Source: Nitrosopumilus sp. LS_AOA (GTDB taxonomy: Archaea; Thermoproteota; Nitrososphaeria; Nitrososphaerales; Nitrosopumilaceae). Taken from it: a stretch of DNA of 64,000 bases. Positions 7,937-14,460 of this stretch are shown here, piece after piece. The stretch is from the NCBI GenBank assembly GCA_001543015.1, contig LFLC01000008.1, positions 62,001 to 126,000 of the forward strand, written 5' to 3'. Below the pieces are notes generated by a model. The model was given only the letters and a program-made list of their open reading frames with translations, ran no database searches and was not told the DNA's origin. The stretch's first letter is position 1, and the number at the start of each line of letters is the position of its first letter. The position numbers and the translations under genes were made by a program.

Positions 7937-8227
7937 ATGGCTCGTGAATATAGAGATAGAGTTTACATTCGAAAGGATATTTTGTTGAAACTTTCTGAGT
8001 ACGGTGAGCTAAATCAGAGCAAATTAATGAGTATTTGTGGATTAAATAACGTAAAACATAAAGGGATTTTGGATGATATGGTTGAAAAGAATATCTTGAA
8101 TCTAGAAAAAGAACCATGGGGCAATAAAATTATTTTAAAATACAAGATTTCAGAAAAAGGAATTCGTATAATGAAAGAAGTTTTAGAACCCTATGAAGAA
8201 TTATTTCCAAGGGCGAGCAAAAAATGA
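7937..8227 (+). CDS. Winged-helix DNA-binding protein
   Basis: This 96-residue protein reads as a three-helix winged-helix domain: ILLKLSEYGELNQSKLMSICGLNN, then GILDDMVEKNIL, a wing at KIILKYKISEKGI, and a C-terminal helix. The SEKGxxIM ending is typical of archaeal small wHTH regulators. It lies between two copies of the GTAACAATGTTAC operator (7658 and 8231), which makes it a reasonable candidate for the factor binding them (inference). The ribbon-helix-helix protein at 5039 is the other candidate. Confidence 0.75.
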   Translation: MAREYRDRVYIRKDILLKLSEYGELNQSKLMSICGLNNVKHKGILDDMVEKNILNLEKEPWGNKIILKYKISEKGIRIMKEVLEPYEELFPRASKK

Positions 8228-8230
8228 AAC

Positions 8231-8262
8231 GTAACAATGTTACCCAACCATTTTTAATACAA
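8231..8262 (+). promoter_or_regulatory. Shared operator, site 4
   Basis: GTAACAATGTTAC (8231-8243) is followed by TTTTTAATAC (8251-8260), about 24 bases before the ATG at 8279. It lacks the TTGTTAACAA second palindrome seen at sites 1-3. A GGAG sits at 8267-8270, before the start. Confidence 0.65.
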
Positions 8263-8278
8263 AATAGGAGATTAAGTC

Positions 8279-8728
8279 ATGACTGATTCTAAAGATTCAT
8301 CTAAAACTCATGAGAATGTATTTGAAATTTTGGATGGAATCATGTTTCAAATGAGCAATACAAAAAAAATCTTTATGATTATGATATTAACTACTCTGAT
8401 TTTACCTCCTATTGCATTATTGGTAATGACTACCGTGTTTGATTCACCATTTAATGAAAAAATGGATATTCGTCTTCAAGAATATTTGAAGAATGGTGAT
8501 ATCACTGATGAAGAATATGAAAAATTCAAATCCAAAATTATTGACAAAGGGCGGACAGCAATTTTCCTAAATCCTCCTCAGCTGGTAATTTTTACTGTGT
8601 CTCTAGTTTGGCTTGGTGTAGGAATTAGACAATGGTTTGTACTTTCTAAATGGGACAAGAAATATCTACGATTTAAACAAAAACAAGCCGATATTGATAA
8701 AGAATTATCTGATAATTTTGAGAATTAG
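8279..8728 (+). CDS. Two-helix membrane protein with SHOCT-like loop
   Basis: This 149-residue protein has hydrophobic spans at about 33-55 and 100-120. They flank a charged segment with YLKNGDITDEEYEKFKSKI, which resembles the short SHOCT-type motif often found near oligomeric membrane proteins. No catalytic motif is seen. Its promoter holds the GTAACAATGTTAC operator, so it belongs to the same putative regulon as its neighbours. Confidence 0.55.
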   Translation: MTDSKDSSKTHENVFEILDGIMFQMSNTKKIFMIMILTTLILPPIALLVMTTVFDSPFNEKMDIRLQEYLKNGDITDEEYEKFKSKIIDKGRTAIFLNPPQLVIFTVSLVWLGVGIRQWFVLSKWDKKYLRFKQKQADIDKELSDNFEN

Positions 8729-8790
8729 TTTTCCAAAATTGATTTTATTTAATTAAATTCAAAATTTTTATGCATTACATTCTCTATTTA

Positions 8791-8819
8791 GTAACATTGT
8801 TCCCTAAGTGTTTTAAATA
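8791..8819 (+). promoter_or_regulatory. Shared operator, site 5 (one mismatch)
   Basis: GTAACATTGTTCC (8791-8803) differs from the palindrome at one base. TTTTAAATAA follows, about 24 bases before the ATG at 8839, consistent with a leaderless transcript. Confidence 0.55.
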
Positions 8820-8838
8820 ATCATATTTTCATTATTAT

Positions 8839-10662
8839 ATGCAAAAAATTGTCTTTGCCATACCTCTGATGTTAGTTCTTTTAACTGGTTTTTCGAGTTC
8901 TTCTTTGTATTCTAGCGCATTTGCTGAAAATTATCTTGATACTTCATCTAATGTAAAATCACTTTATGCAGATCAAATGTCTGCTGAAGAAGAACGTAGA
9001 CAATATGAAGAAAGACAGCAACAGGCAAGAGACACTACAGAAGAACGTAAACAACAAGCCAGAGAAAATTTAGAAGAAAGACAGCAACAGGCAAGAGACA
9101 CTACAGAAGAACGTAAACAACAAGCCAGAGAAAATTTAGAAGAAAGAAAGCAATTATCTCAAGATCAATTAGAAGAAAGAAAACAAAAAGCCCGTGATCA
9201 ATTAGAAAAAAGAAAACAAATAGCTCGTGAACAGCTAGAAGAACGTAAACAACAAGCAAAAGGACAACTAGAAGAACGTAAACTACAAGCAAGAGAAAAA
9301 TTAGAATCCAAACGAGTAGAATTACAAGATCAGGCTAGAGAAAATAGATCTGAAATTAGAGATAATCAACAAGACAGAAAAGAAGCAATCAAAGACCGAG
9401 TCAAAGAAAAACGAGCAGAAAATAGAGATGATGTTTCTGATAGACGAGATGAAATTAAATCAAATATTTTAGATAAACGCACAGACCTTAGAGAAAAATT
9501 CCAAGACAGAAAAGAACTGATAAAATCTGATTTGAAGGATAAAGCAAAAGAAAATCGTTCAGAAATTAAAGATAGAATAAAAGAAAATCGTTCAGAAATC
9601 AAAGATAGAATTCAAAATAAACAAGATACTGTTAGAGAATTTCGTGATAATGTACAAGATCGTGTTTCTGATAGAACACAAGATAGGATTCCTTTAGAAA
9701 AACGAGAAAAAATTCAAGATACAATTAATGATAAAATAAATGACAAAGTTCGTCAGGAAGCCCGTGAGAAAATTAGAGATGAAATTCATGACAGGGTGGA
9801 GTATAGAAGTGATTTAATTAAATCAAAAATTCAAGAAACTGGTAAAGAAAACTATAGGGAAATAGTTCAAGAACATAAACAGCAGATTCGTGAAGAAGCA
9901 AAGAATAGAATTGATGCAATACGTGAGAGCATTAGATCTTCTGCTTTAGTTGATCAAGTTGAAGATGGAAGTTATTATGGTGATATAGTTGAACTTCCAG
10001 AAGAAGATATTACAAATTATGTTTTAACCTTTGAAGGAGATGCTTTTAGTACATCTGATGAAAATATTGTAAAAACCATCTCTGGTGATCTGAATCTTGA
10101 ATTAGTTAGATTGGGTGATTCTGGTGCCACTATGAAAATAATTGGCGGTCAAATTGTAATTGAAGATCCTGTTACTGGTGAATTGTATAATGTTCATGAT
10201 GTTGCATTTGGTAGAAGTCGTGCTAACTTTGATAGTTCTTCTTTTCAAATTTCAATCAATACTTCTGATGTTGATGATCAACCACGTACATTTGTAATGC
10301 GTGCCAACTTTGATGGCATATTTCCTACTGCATTAGGGGATTCTGTTGATGTATTTGCAACAAATGGAAAAAGTACATCTGGCACTCACTGGATTTTGGA
10401 TTTTGTAGGAACATTATCTGTTGATGATCCAGTTCCAATTACTGTCTTTGAGGATGTTGAAGAAATATCTGTAACTGATGAGATTGTTGAGGAGTCCATT
10501 GACGATTGTTATAATTTGACACTTTCTGACTTTTACACTGATGCAGACCTTGAGGGATTATCTGATGAGGACCTTGTAGAACTTGAAGAAGACCTACTCA
10601 CTGAAATCTGTACTGAAGTAAGTGATGAAGTTGAAGATGATATGTCTGGAGACTCTGCATGA
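8839..10662 (+). CDS. Large exported coiled-coil protein with C-terminal beta domain
   Basis: This 607-residue protein has a signal peptide (to about 29, SSAFAEN). About 330 residues of very charged helix follow, built on 11/22-residue repeats (QARENLEERKQ and variants, later KENRSEIKDRI). A beta-rich domain (about 385-535) contains VLTFEGDAFS, DLNLELVRLGDSGATMKI and GTHWILDFVGTLS, before an acidic C-terminus with two cysteines. It overlaps the next gene by an ATGA. The helical part suggests a long rod outside the cell, the beta domain a binding or anchoring head; this is inference from composition. Confidence 0.7.
   Translation: MQKIVFAIPLMLVLLTGFSSSSLYSSAFAENYLDTSSNVKSLYADQMSAEEERRQYEERQQQARDTTEERKQQARENLEERQQQARDTTEERKQQARENLEERKQLSQDQLEERKQKARDQLEKRKQIAREQLEERKQQAKGQLEERKLQAREKLESKRVELQDQARENRSEIRDNQQDRKEAIKDRVKEKRAENRDDVSDRRDEIKSNILDKRTDLREKFQDRKELIKSDLKDKAKENRSEIKDRIKENRSEIKDRIQNKQDTVREFRDNVQDRVSDRTQDRIPLEKREKIQDTINDKINDKVRQEAREKIRDEIHDRVEYRSDLIKSKIQETGKENYREIVQEHKQQIREEAKNRIDAIRESIRSSALVDQVEDGSYYGDIVELPEEDITNYVLTFEGDAFSTSDENIVKTISGDLNLELVRLGDSGATMKIIGGQIVIEDPVTGELYNVHDVAFGRSRANFDSSSFQISINTSDVDDQPRTFVMRANFDGIFPTALGDSVDVFATNGKSTSGTHWILDFVGTLSVDDPVPITVFEDVEEISVTDEIVEESIDDCYNLTLSDFYTDADLEGLSDEDLVELEEDLLTEICTEVSDEVEDDMSGDSA
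9007..9138 (+). repeat. Two identical 66-bp tandem coding units
   Basis: Units at 9007-9072 and 9073-9138 begin GAAGAAAGACAGCAACAGGC and are identical. They encode two copies of a 22-residue helical repeat, a sign of recent duplication inside the gene. Confidence 0.9.
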
Positions 10663-11333
10663 CATTCAAATCTATAATAGCATTAACTGTTGTTTTGTCT
10701 CTTGCTTCTGTAAGCTCGATTTATGCTGATGCTAGTCTTTATGAAATTTTAGACTATGATGTTGGGTATGACATTGAAAATGCAGAACTCCTTGTAATGG
10801 ATTTGGATGTTGATTTTACCTCTTTGAGTATAGAAATTATTGCATTTGAAGATGGTTTTATTGAACTAAATATTCCACGTGGATTACTTGATTCTACATT
10901 TGATGATGAAGATGATATTTTTTATGTAATTATTGATGGAACCGAATCTGATTATTTAGAAGTTAATTCTAATGATGCAACTAGAACCTTAATTATTCCA
11001 TTTTTTATTGATGATGAAGAAATTGAAATTCTTGGAACTAGTGTATTGACTTTAGAACCTACAATAGTTGAAATCCCTTCATGGGTTAAAAATAATGCCG
11101 GATGGTGGTCTGAAGGACTGTTAAATGATTCAGACTTTGTTGAAGGAATAAAATATTTGATAAATGATGGTGTAATTGTAATCCCATTCACTGAATCTAG
11201 TGAAAATCCTGGAGATGGTATTCCTTCATGGGTTAAAAATAATGCCGGATGGTGGTCTGAAGGACTGTTAAATGATTCAGACTTTATTGCAGGAATTCAA
11301 TATATGATATCAAATGGTATACTTGTAGTCTAG
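10659..11333 (+). CDS. Exported beta-domain protein with two PSWVKNNAGWW repeats
   Basis: This 224-residue protein has a signal peptide (to about 22). A beta domain similar to that of the PEFG protein at 5510-6028 follows (IELNIPRGLLDSTF, FYVIIDG, TRTLIIPFF, IEILGTS). Then come two copies of IPSWVKNNAGWWSEG...GIxYxIxxGIxxV (about 141-175 and 190-224). The repeat is common in secreted thaumarchaeal proteins and its function is not established. The start ATG overlaps the stop of the long coiled-coil gene, so the two are co-translated and probably act together. Confidence 0.75.
   Translation: MTFKSIIALTVVLSLASVSSIYADASLYEILDYDVGYDIENAELLVMDLDVDFTSLSIEIIAFEDGFIELNIPRGLLDSTFDDEDDIFYVIIDGTESDYLEVNSNDATRTLIIPFFIDDEEIEILGTSVLTLEPTIVEIPSWVKNNAGWWSEGLLNDSDFVEGIKYLINDGVIVIPFTESSENPGDGIPSWVKNNAGWWSEGLLNDSDFIAGIQYMISNGILVV
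11076..11138 (+). repeat. 63-bp direct repeat, first copy
   Basis: It encodes PSWVKNNAGWWSEGLLNDSDF. The identical DNA recurs at 11223-11285, 147 bases later, while the flanking codons differ; this suggests recent duplication or gene conversion. Confidence 0.9.
11223..11285 (+). repeat. 63-bp direct repeat, second copy
   Basis: It is base-for-base identical to 11076-11138, including all synonymous positions. Confidence 0.9.
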
Positions 11334-11371
11334 TTTAGAGACAAAGAAAATGAAATCTAGACTATTGATAA

Positions 11372-11434
11372 TTTACACCCATCTGCGTCCATAATTATCC
11401 CCAAAAAAAGTTCAAGCATCTAGGGATTCCATTA
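11372..11434 (+). repeat. Dispersed intergenic repeat, copy 4 (full length)
   Basis: It runs TTTACACCC, CTGCGTCCAT, TTATCCCCAAAA, TTCAAGCATCTAGGGATTCC. This is the most complete copy: its left part links to copies 3 and 6 and its right part to copies 2, 5, 7 and 8. It lies 3' of the 10659-11333 gene. Confidence 0.65.
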
Positions 11435-11479
11435 TGATTCTTTAAATTAAAAAAAAAATAAAAACTAAAATAAAAAATT

Positions 11480-11821
11480 TTAGTTTGTAGCCTCAGTTAG
11501 TATTGAGGCTAGTTTTTGATGCAGTTCTTGCTCATTTTTTGAGCTTTGAACTGCTGCTTTGAGTTTCTTTGATATTGCATCAACTACAGCATCAGCACCC
11601 TTGTCTAGTGTTGGTCCAAAGGATTTCTCTAGTCTTGACTTTATTCTGTCTTTTTTAGCCTCAAACATAGCTGCCATTGCTGCCTTGTGCCACATTATCT
11701 CTGCAAACTTTAGCATATCCTGGCCTGAGGGGCATTCACAGCCATCATCACAGCCACAGGATTCACTATCTGATTTACTCGAAGTTGAGCATTGCGGTCC
11801 ATTACATTCCATACATTTCAC
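11480..11821 (-). CDS. Cys-rich protein with helical C-terminal domain
   Basis: In this 113-residue protein the first 33 residues hold seven cysteines (CMEC, then CGC, CEC), likely a metal-binding region. The rest is helical (MLKFAEIMWHKAAMAAMFEAKKDRIKSRL, KKLKAAVQSSKN). A strong ribosome binding site, GGAGGTGA, lies directly before the ATG, which fixes the start and indicates a leadered message. It is not recognised as a characterised enzyme; metal storage or trafficking is a guess. Confidence 0.6.
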   Translation of the reverse strand: MKCMECNGPQCSTSSKSDSESCGCDDGCECPSGQDMLKFAEIMWHKAAMAAMFEAKKDRIKSRLEKSFGPTLDKGADAVVDAISKKLKAAVQSSKNEQELHQKLASILTEATN

Positions 11822-11947
11822 CTCCTGGTCTTTGGAGTAAGGTTAGAGTGAGGATGACATTGCTTGGGGGATTTGAGGTGAAGTTTTCTAGAACAAATTT
11901 TAAATTTTCTGTTCTTTTGTAGTTGTTTTTTGTTGTCATTCTCATCT

Positions 11948-12030
11948 AACTTACCTAAAGTAAGTAGATATCAATAGTATATTTATAGTAGAAAGTGAAA
12001 TGATGGAAAGTAACTTTCCATTTGGTAACT
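11948..12030. promoter_or_regulatory. Two HxlR-type operator-like inverted repeats
   Basis: TAACTTACCTAAAGTAAGTA (11948-11967) holds a 6-5-6 inverted repeat. TAACTTTCCATTTGGTAACT (12011-12030) is a related, less perfect site, and overlaps a GGAAAG-TAA-CTTTCC repeat. Both resemble the perfect site upstream of the HxlR gene (12721-12740). They lie between the Cys-rich gene and the zinc-ribbon gene. Confidence 0.5.
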
Positions 12031-12065
12031 ATACAACTTAAGTTGCATGTTGTTGTACTTGTATT

Positions 12066-12239
12066 GTGGGACAAGTTTGTAAAGGAATTTGTATAAGATA
12101 TACTGGAGAAAAAATTTCAAATGGATTAAAATATTCTTCAGGTTACAAAAGATGTACACATTGTTCTTTGTTTGTAAAGACTGCTGACATTAGATGTCCG
12201 TGTTGTAATGTAAAACTTAGAACAAGATCTAGAAATTAA
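12066..12239 (+). CDS. Zinc-ribbon protein, paralogue of 7708-7902
   Basis: The frame encodes GQVCKGICIRYTG, SGYKRCTHC and CPCCNVKLRTRSRN-stop, which aligns cysteine by cysteine with the protein at 7708-7902. An upstream in-frame TAA (12039) limits the start; GTG at 12066 is the only good candidate and gives 57 residues. Its stop overlaps the stop of the convergent HxlR gene by four bases. The preceding DNA carries HxlR-like operator repeats. Role unknown. Confidence 0.6.
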   Translation: MGQVCKGICIRYTGEKISNGLKYSSGYKRCTHCSLFVKTADIRCPCCNVKLRTRSRN

Positions 12240-12661
12240 CCTAAAGCAACCATTGGTTTTTTGAATACTTGTTTTAATTTACGTGGTTTTCCATCTTTGA
12301 ATACTTCTTTAGCATAGTGTTTCATTGAAAAAGCTGCCATTTGACCTAGTATTCCTTTCAAATCTTCACCTTTCTTTGTTAATTTGTATTCGACTTTGAT
12401 TGGAACTTCATCATACACTGTACGTGTAATGAGTTTTGCTTTTTCCATTTCTTTTAATCTTGCAGATAATGTTTTTGGGTTTGAATCCTCAATACTATCT
12501 AATAACTGATTGAATCTAGATTGTCCCATTATTGCCATGTTGCGAATAATGTGTATGGTAAATTTTTTCCCTATAATTTTAAACGTGTTATCAATTGGAC
12601 AACACTTCATCATATCCGTACAAGAGCAATCCATTATACTTGTTGGCTCTTGTGTTGTCAT
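12236..12661 (-). CDS. HxlR-family transcriptional regulator with N-terminal Cys cluster
   Basis: This 141-residue protein is a winged-helix HxlR regulator: CPIDNTFKIIGKKFTIHIIRNM, then SRFNQLLDSIEDSNPKTLSARLKEM and the wing VEYKLTKKGEDL. Cysteines in DCSCTDMMKCCP precede the helix; in this family such residues can sense thiol-reactive compounds or redox state. A perfect inverted repeat lies upstream at 12721-12740, in the promoter shared with the divergent pirin gene, so self-control and control of pirin/thioredoxin are likely (inference). Confidence 0.85.
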   Translation of the reverse strand: MTTQEPTSIMDCSCTDMMKCCPIDNTFKIIGKKFTIHIIRNMAIMGQSRFNQLLDSIEDSNPKTLSARLKEMEKAKLITRTVYDEVPIKVEYKLTKKGEDLKGILGQMAAFSMKHYAKEVFKDGKPRKLKQVFKKPMVALG

Positions 12662-12720
12662 GTCTTGTTCTTTTATTAATTATATTTATAACTTACTTTA
12701 TTATAGTTAATATGAAATAG

Positions 12721-12740
12721 TAACTTACCTTTTGGTAAGT
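12721..12740. promoter_or_regulatory. HxlR operator, perfect 8-4-8 inverted repeat
   Basis: AACTTACCTTTTGGTAAGTT (12721-12740) lies between the HxlR gene (start 12661, minus) and pirin (start 12874, plus). Weaker half sites AACTTAC at about 12689 and AACTTTACC at about 12809 flank it. Confidence 0.65.
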
Positions 12741-12873
12741 TGATATCCCCTAATTCACTACTCTATTAATATAGTCTTTAGTATACTAACTATACTATGT
12801 ATAGTAACTTTACCACAAATCAAAGGAAAATTAGCCTCAAAAACAACCAAAATGGTGCCTATTGGAGGTCCAT

Positions 12874-13554
12874 ATGAACATGGAAATTTTACATAGAGAT
12901 AATCTCAAACTAGGTGGTTTTGCAGGTTTGAGGGAACATCGACTTGTTATGGACCCAAAAGTTTTTGGTGATTCTGCTGATTCAGGTTCTTGGTCAGGAA
13001 TTGGAAATTTTGTTTATCTAGCTGATGCAAAGTTTATCCCAAAAGGTGAAACTCATTTACATCCTCACCGAGAAATTGATGTAATCTCTTTAATTGTTGA
13101 TGGAAAAATTTCACATGAAGGTACGTTACAAGCAGGTAATGTAATTAACACAAATCAAGTTCAAGTGCAACGTGCAGGTGGAGAAGGATTTACACATAAT
13201 GAAGTGAATCCCGATGATAAAGAAAACAGAATGATTCAGTTGTGGGTAACACCTGAAAAAGCAGGCGAAAAAGCTGGATACAAATTATATTCATTAGAGC
13301 AAGGAAACATTATTCGTGTTTATGGTGGTACAAATAATCAAAGTGAAACATTTGCTAGTCAAACCATTATTGATGTGGGATTAATTGATGCAAATCAAAA
13401 AATTTCATTTGATGGTGAGTTTATTGCATATGTCACTAGGGGAAATGGAATACTACAAGGTGAATCAGTTACAAATGGTGATTTAATTCATGGATATGAT
13501 TTAACATTTGAAGCAAATACTGATTCACAAATAATTATTGTGAGGAAAATTTAA
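12874..13554 (+). CDS. Pirin-family bicupin protein
   Basis: This 226-residue protein is pirin-like: DNLKLGGFAGLREHRLVMDP, the metal-site cupin motif HLHPHREIDVISLIVDGKISHEG, and the downstream ENRMIQLWVTPE. Pirins are iron-binding cupins; some have quercetin 2,3-dioxygenase activity, others are redox-linked regulators. GGAGGT sits seven bases before the ATG at 12874, so the earlier in-frame TTG at 12862 is inside the ribosome binding site and is not the start. Thioredoxin follows 11 bases later. Confidence 0.85.
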   Translation: MNMEILHRDNLKLGGFAGLREHRLVMDPKVFGDSADSGSWSGIGNFVYLADAKFIPKGETHLHPHREIDVISLIVDGKISHEGTLQAGNVINTNQVQVQRAGGEGFTHNEVNPDDKENRMIQLWVTPEKAGEKAGYKLYSLEQGNIIRVYGGTNNQSETFASQTIIDVGLIDANQKISFDGEFIAYVTRGNGILQGESVTNGDLIHGYDLTFEANTDSQIIIVRKI

Positions 13555-13565
13555 GGAGAAACATT

Positions 13566-13889
13566 ATGGTAAACGAAATAAAAAATTCACAACAGTTTGA
13601 ACAACAGGTTCTAAACTCTACCAATCCCGTCTTTGTTGACTTTTGGGCAGAGTGGTGTGGTCCATGTAGGGCTGTATCCCCTGTTGTCAAGGAGCTCTCG
13701 GGTGAATATGCTGGCAAAGTAAATTTTGTTAAGATCAACGTCGATGAAAACGGTGAGATTGCACAAAAATACAATGTCTTTAGTATTCCTACTCTTGCTA
13801 TTTTCAAAAATGGTGAGGTAGTTACACAAAAAGTGGGAGCTGCTACAAAAGAATCATTCAAAACCATGATTGATAGTTCTCTGAATTAA
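13566..13889 (+). CDS. Thioredoxin
   Basis: This 107-residue protein has the classic fold and active site WAEWCGPCRAVSP (about 28-40) and the cis-proline region NVFSIPTLAIFKNG. It reduces protein disulphides in the cytoplasm; no signal peptide is present. AAGGAGAA precedes the ATG. Its position after pirin and opposite the Cys-bearing HxlR regulator suggests a thiol or oxidative stress response unit. Confidence 0.93.
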   Translation: MVNEIKNSQQFEQQVLNSTNPVFVDFWAEWCGPCRAVSPVVKELSGEYAGKVNFVKINVDENGEIAQKYNVFSIPTLAIFKNGEVVTQKVGAATKESFKTMIDSSLN

Positions 13890-13952
13890 TCTGGTTATGC
13901 TATTGTTACAATATGATTTTAATACATAACATATTGTGATTCTGTATAGAAA

Positions 13953-14291
13953 ATGACAGAATTTATTGTGATCTATAATGCACCAAAATCTGCACAAGAC
14001 AAATGCAAAAACATGAGTCCTGATGAGATGTCAAAAATGATGGAAGCCTGGATGAAGTGGGTTGAAAATTGTGGTGAACATCTTATTGATATGGGATCTC
14101 CTCTTGGCAATGGTAAACATCTTGATACAACAGGTTCTACATCAAGTAGCTCTGAGGTATGTGGATACTCTATCATGCAAGCAGATAACGTAGCAAAAAT
14201 AGAAGAACTACTCAAAGAAAATCCTCATCTAGGCATGGGTGATGGATTTCATGTTGAGATTCATGAAAAAATGCCTCTTCCAAAGTGTTAA
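13953..14291 (+). CDS. YCII-related domain protein
   Basis: This 112-residue protein begins with the strand TEFIVIYNAPKS, then SPDEMSKMMEAWMKWVENCGEHLIDMGSPL, and has a GYSIMQADN strand and HVEIHEKMPL end. This is the ferredoxin-like YCII/DGPF layout. Members may act as small enzymes or ligand-binding dimers; the substrate is unknown. An ATTGTTACAAT inverted repeat lies about 40 bases upstream. Confidence 0.65.
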   Translation: MTEFIVIYNAPKSAQDKCKNMSPDEMSKMMEAWMKWVENCGEHLIDMGSPLGNGKHLDTTGSTSSSSEVCGYSIMQADNVAKIEELLKENPHLGMGDGFHVEIHEKMPLPKC

Positions 14292-14321
14292 GGCATCTAC
14301 ATCTTTTTTTATTTTATCAAC

Positions 14322-14382
14322 CTGTATTAGATGAATCTCAATTTTCCCCAAGTATGATTCAAGCCTCTAAGGACTTGAAATC
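14322..14382 (+). repeat. Dispersed intergenic repeat, copy 5
   Basis: TTTCCCCA leads into TTCAAGCCTCTAAGGACTTG (14358-14377). The core is a perfect inverted repeat at its ends (TTCAAG/CTTGAA). It lies 3' of the YCII gene. Confidence 0.65.
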
Positions 14383-14460
14383 TTTTACGGCCTAAAAATT
14401 TCCCAAAAATGGTAGTTTGTAGTAAATATTAAATGCATAATGATATGCTGGTTTGTACTT

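Noticed and set aside
7818-8117. Minus-strand ORF of 99 codons
   Set aside because: It is antisense to the zinc-ribbon and winged-helix genes, both of which have recognisable motifs.
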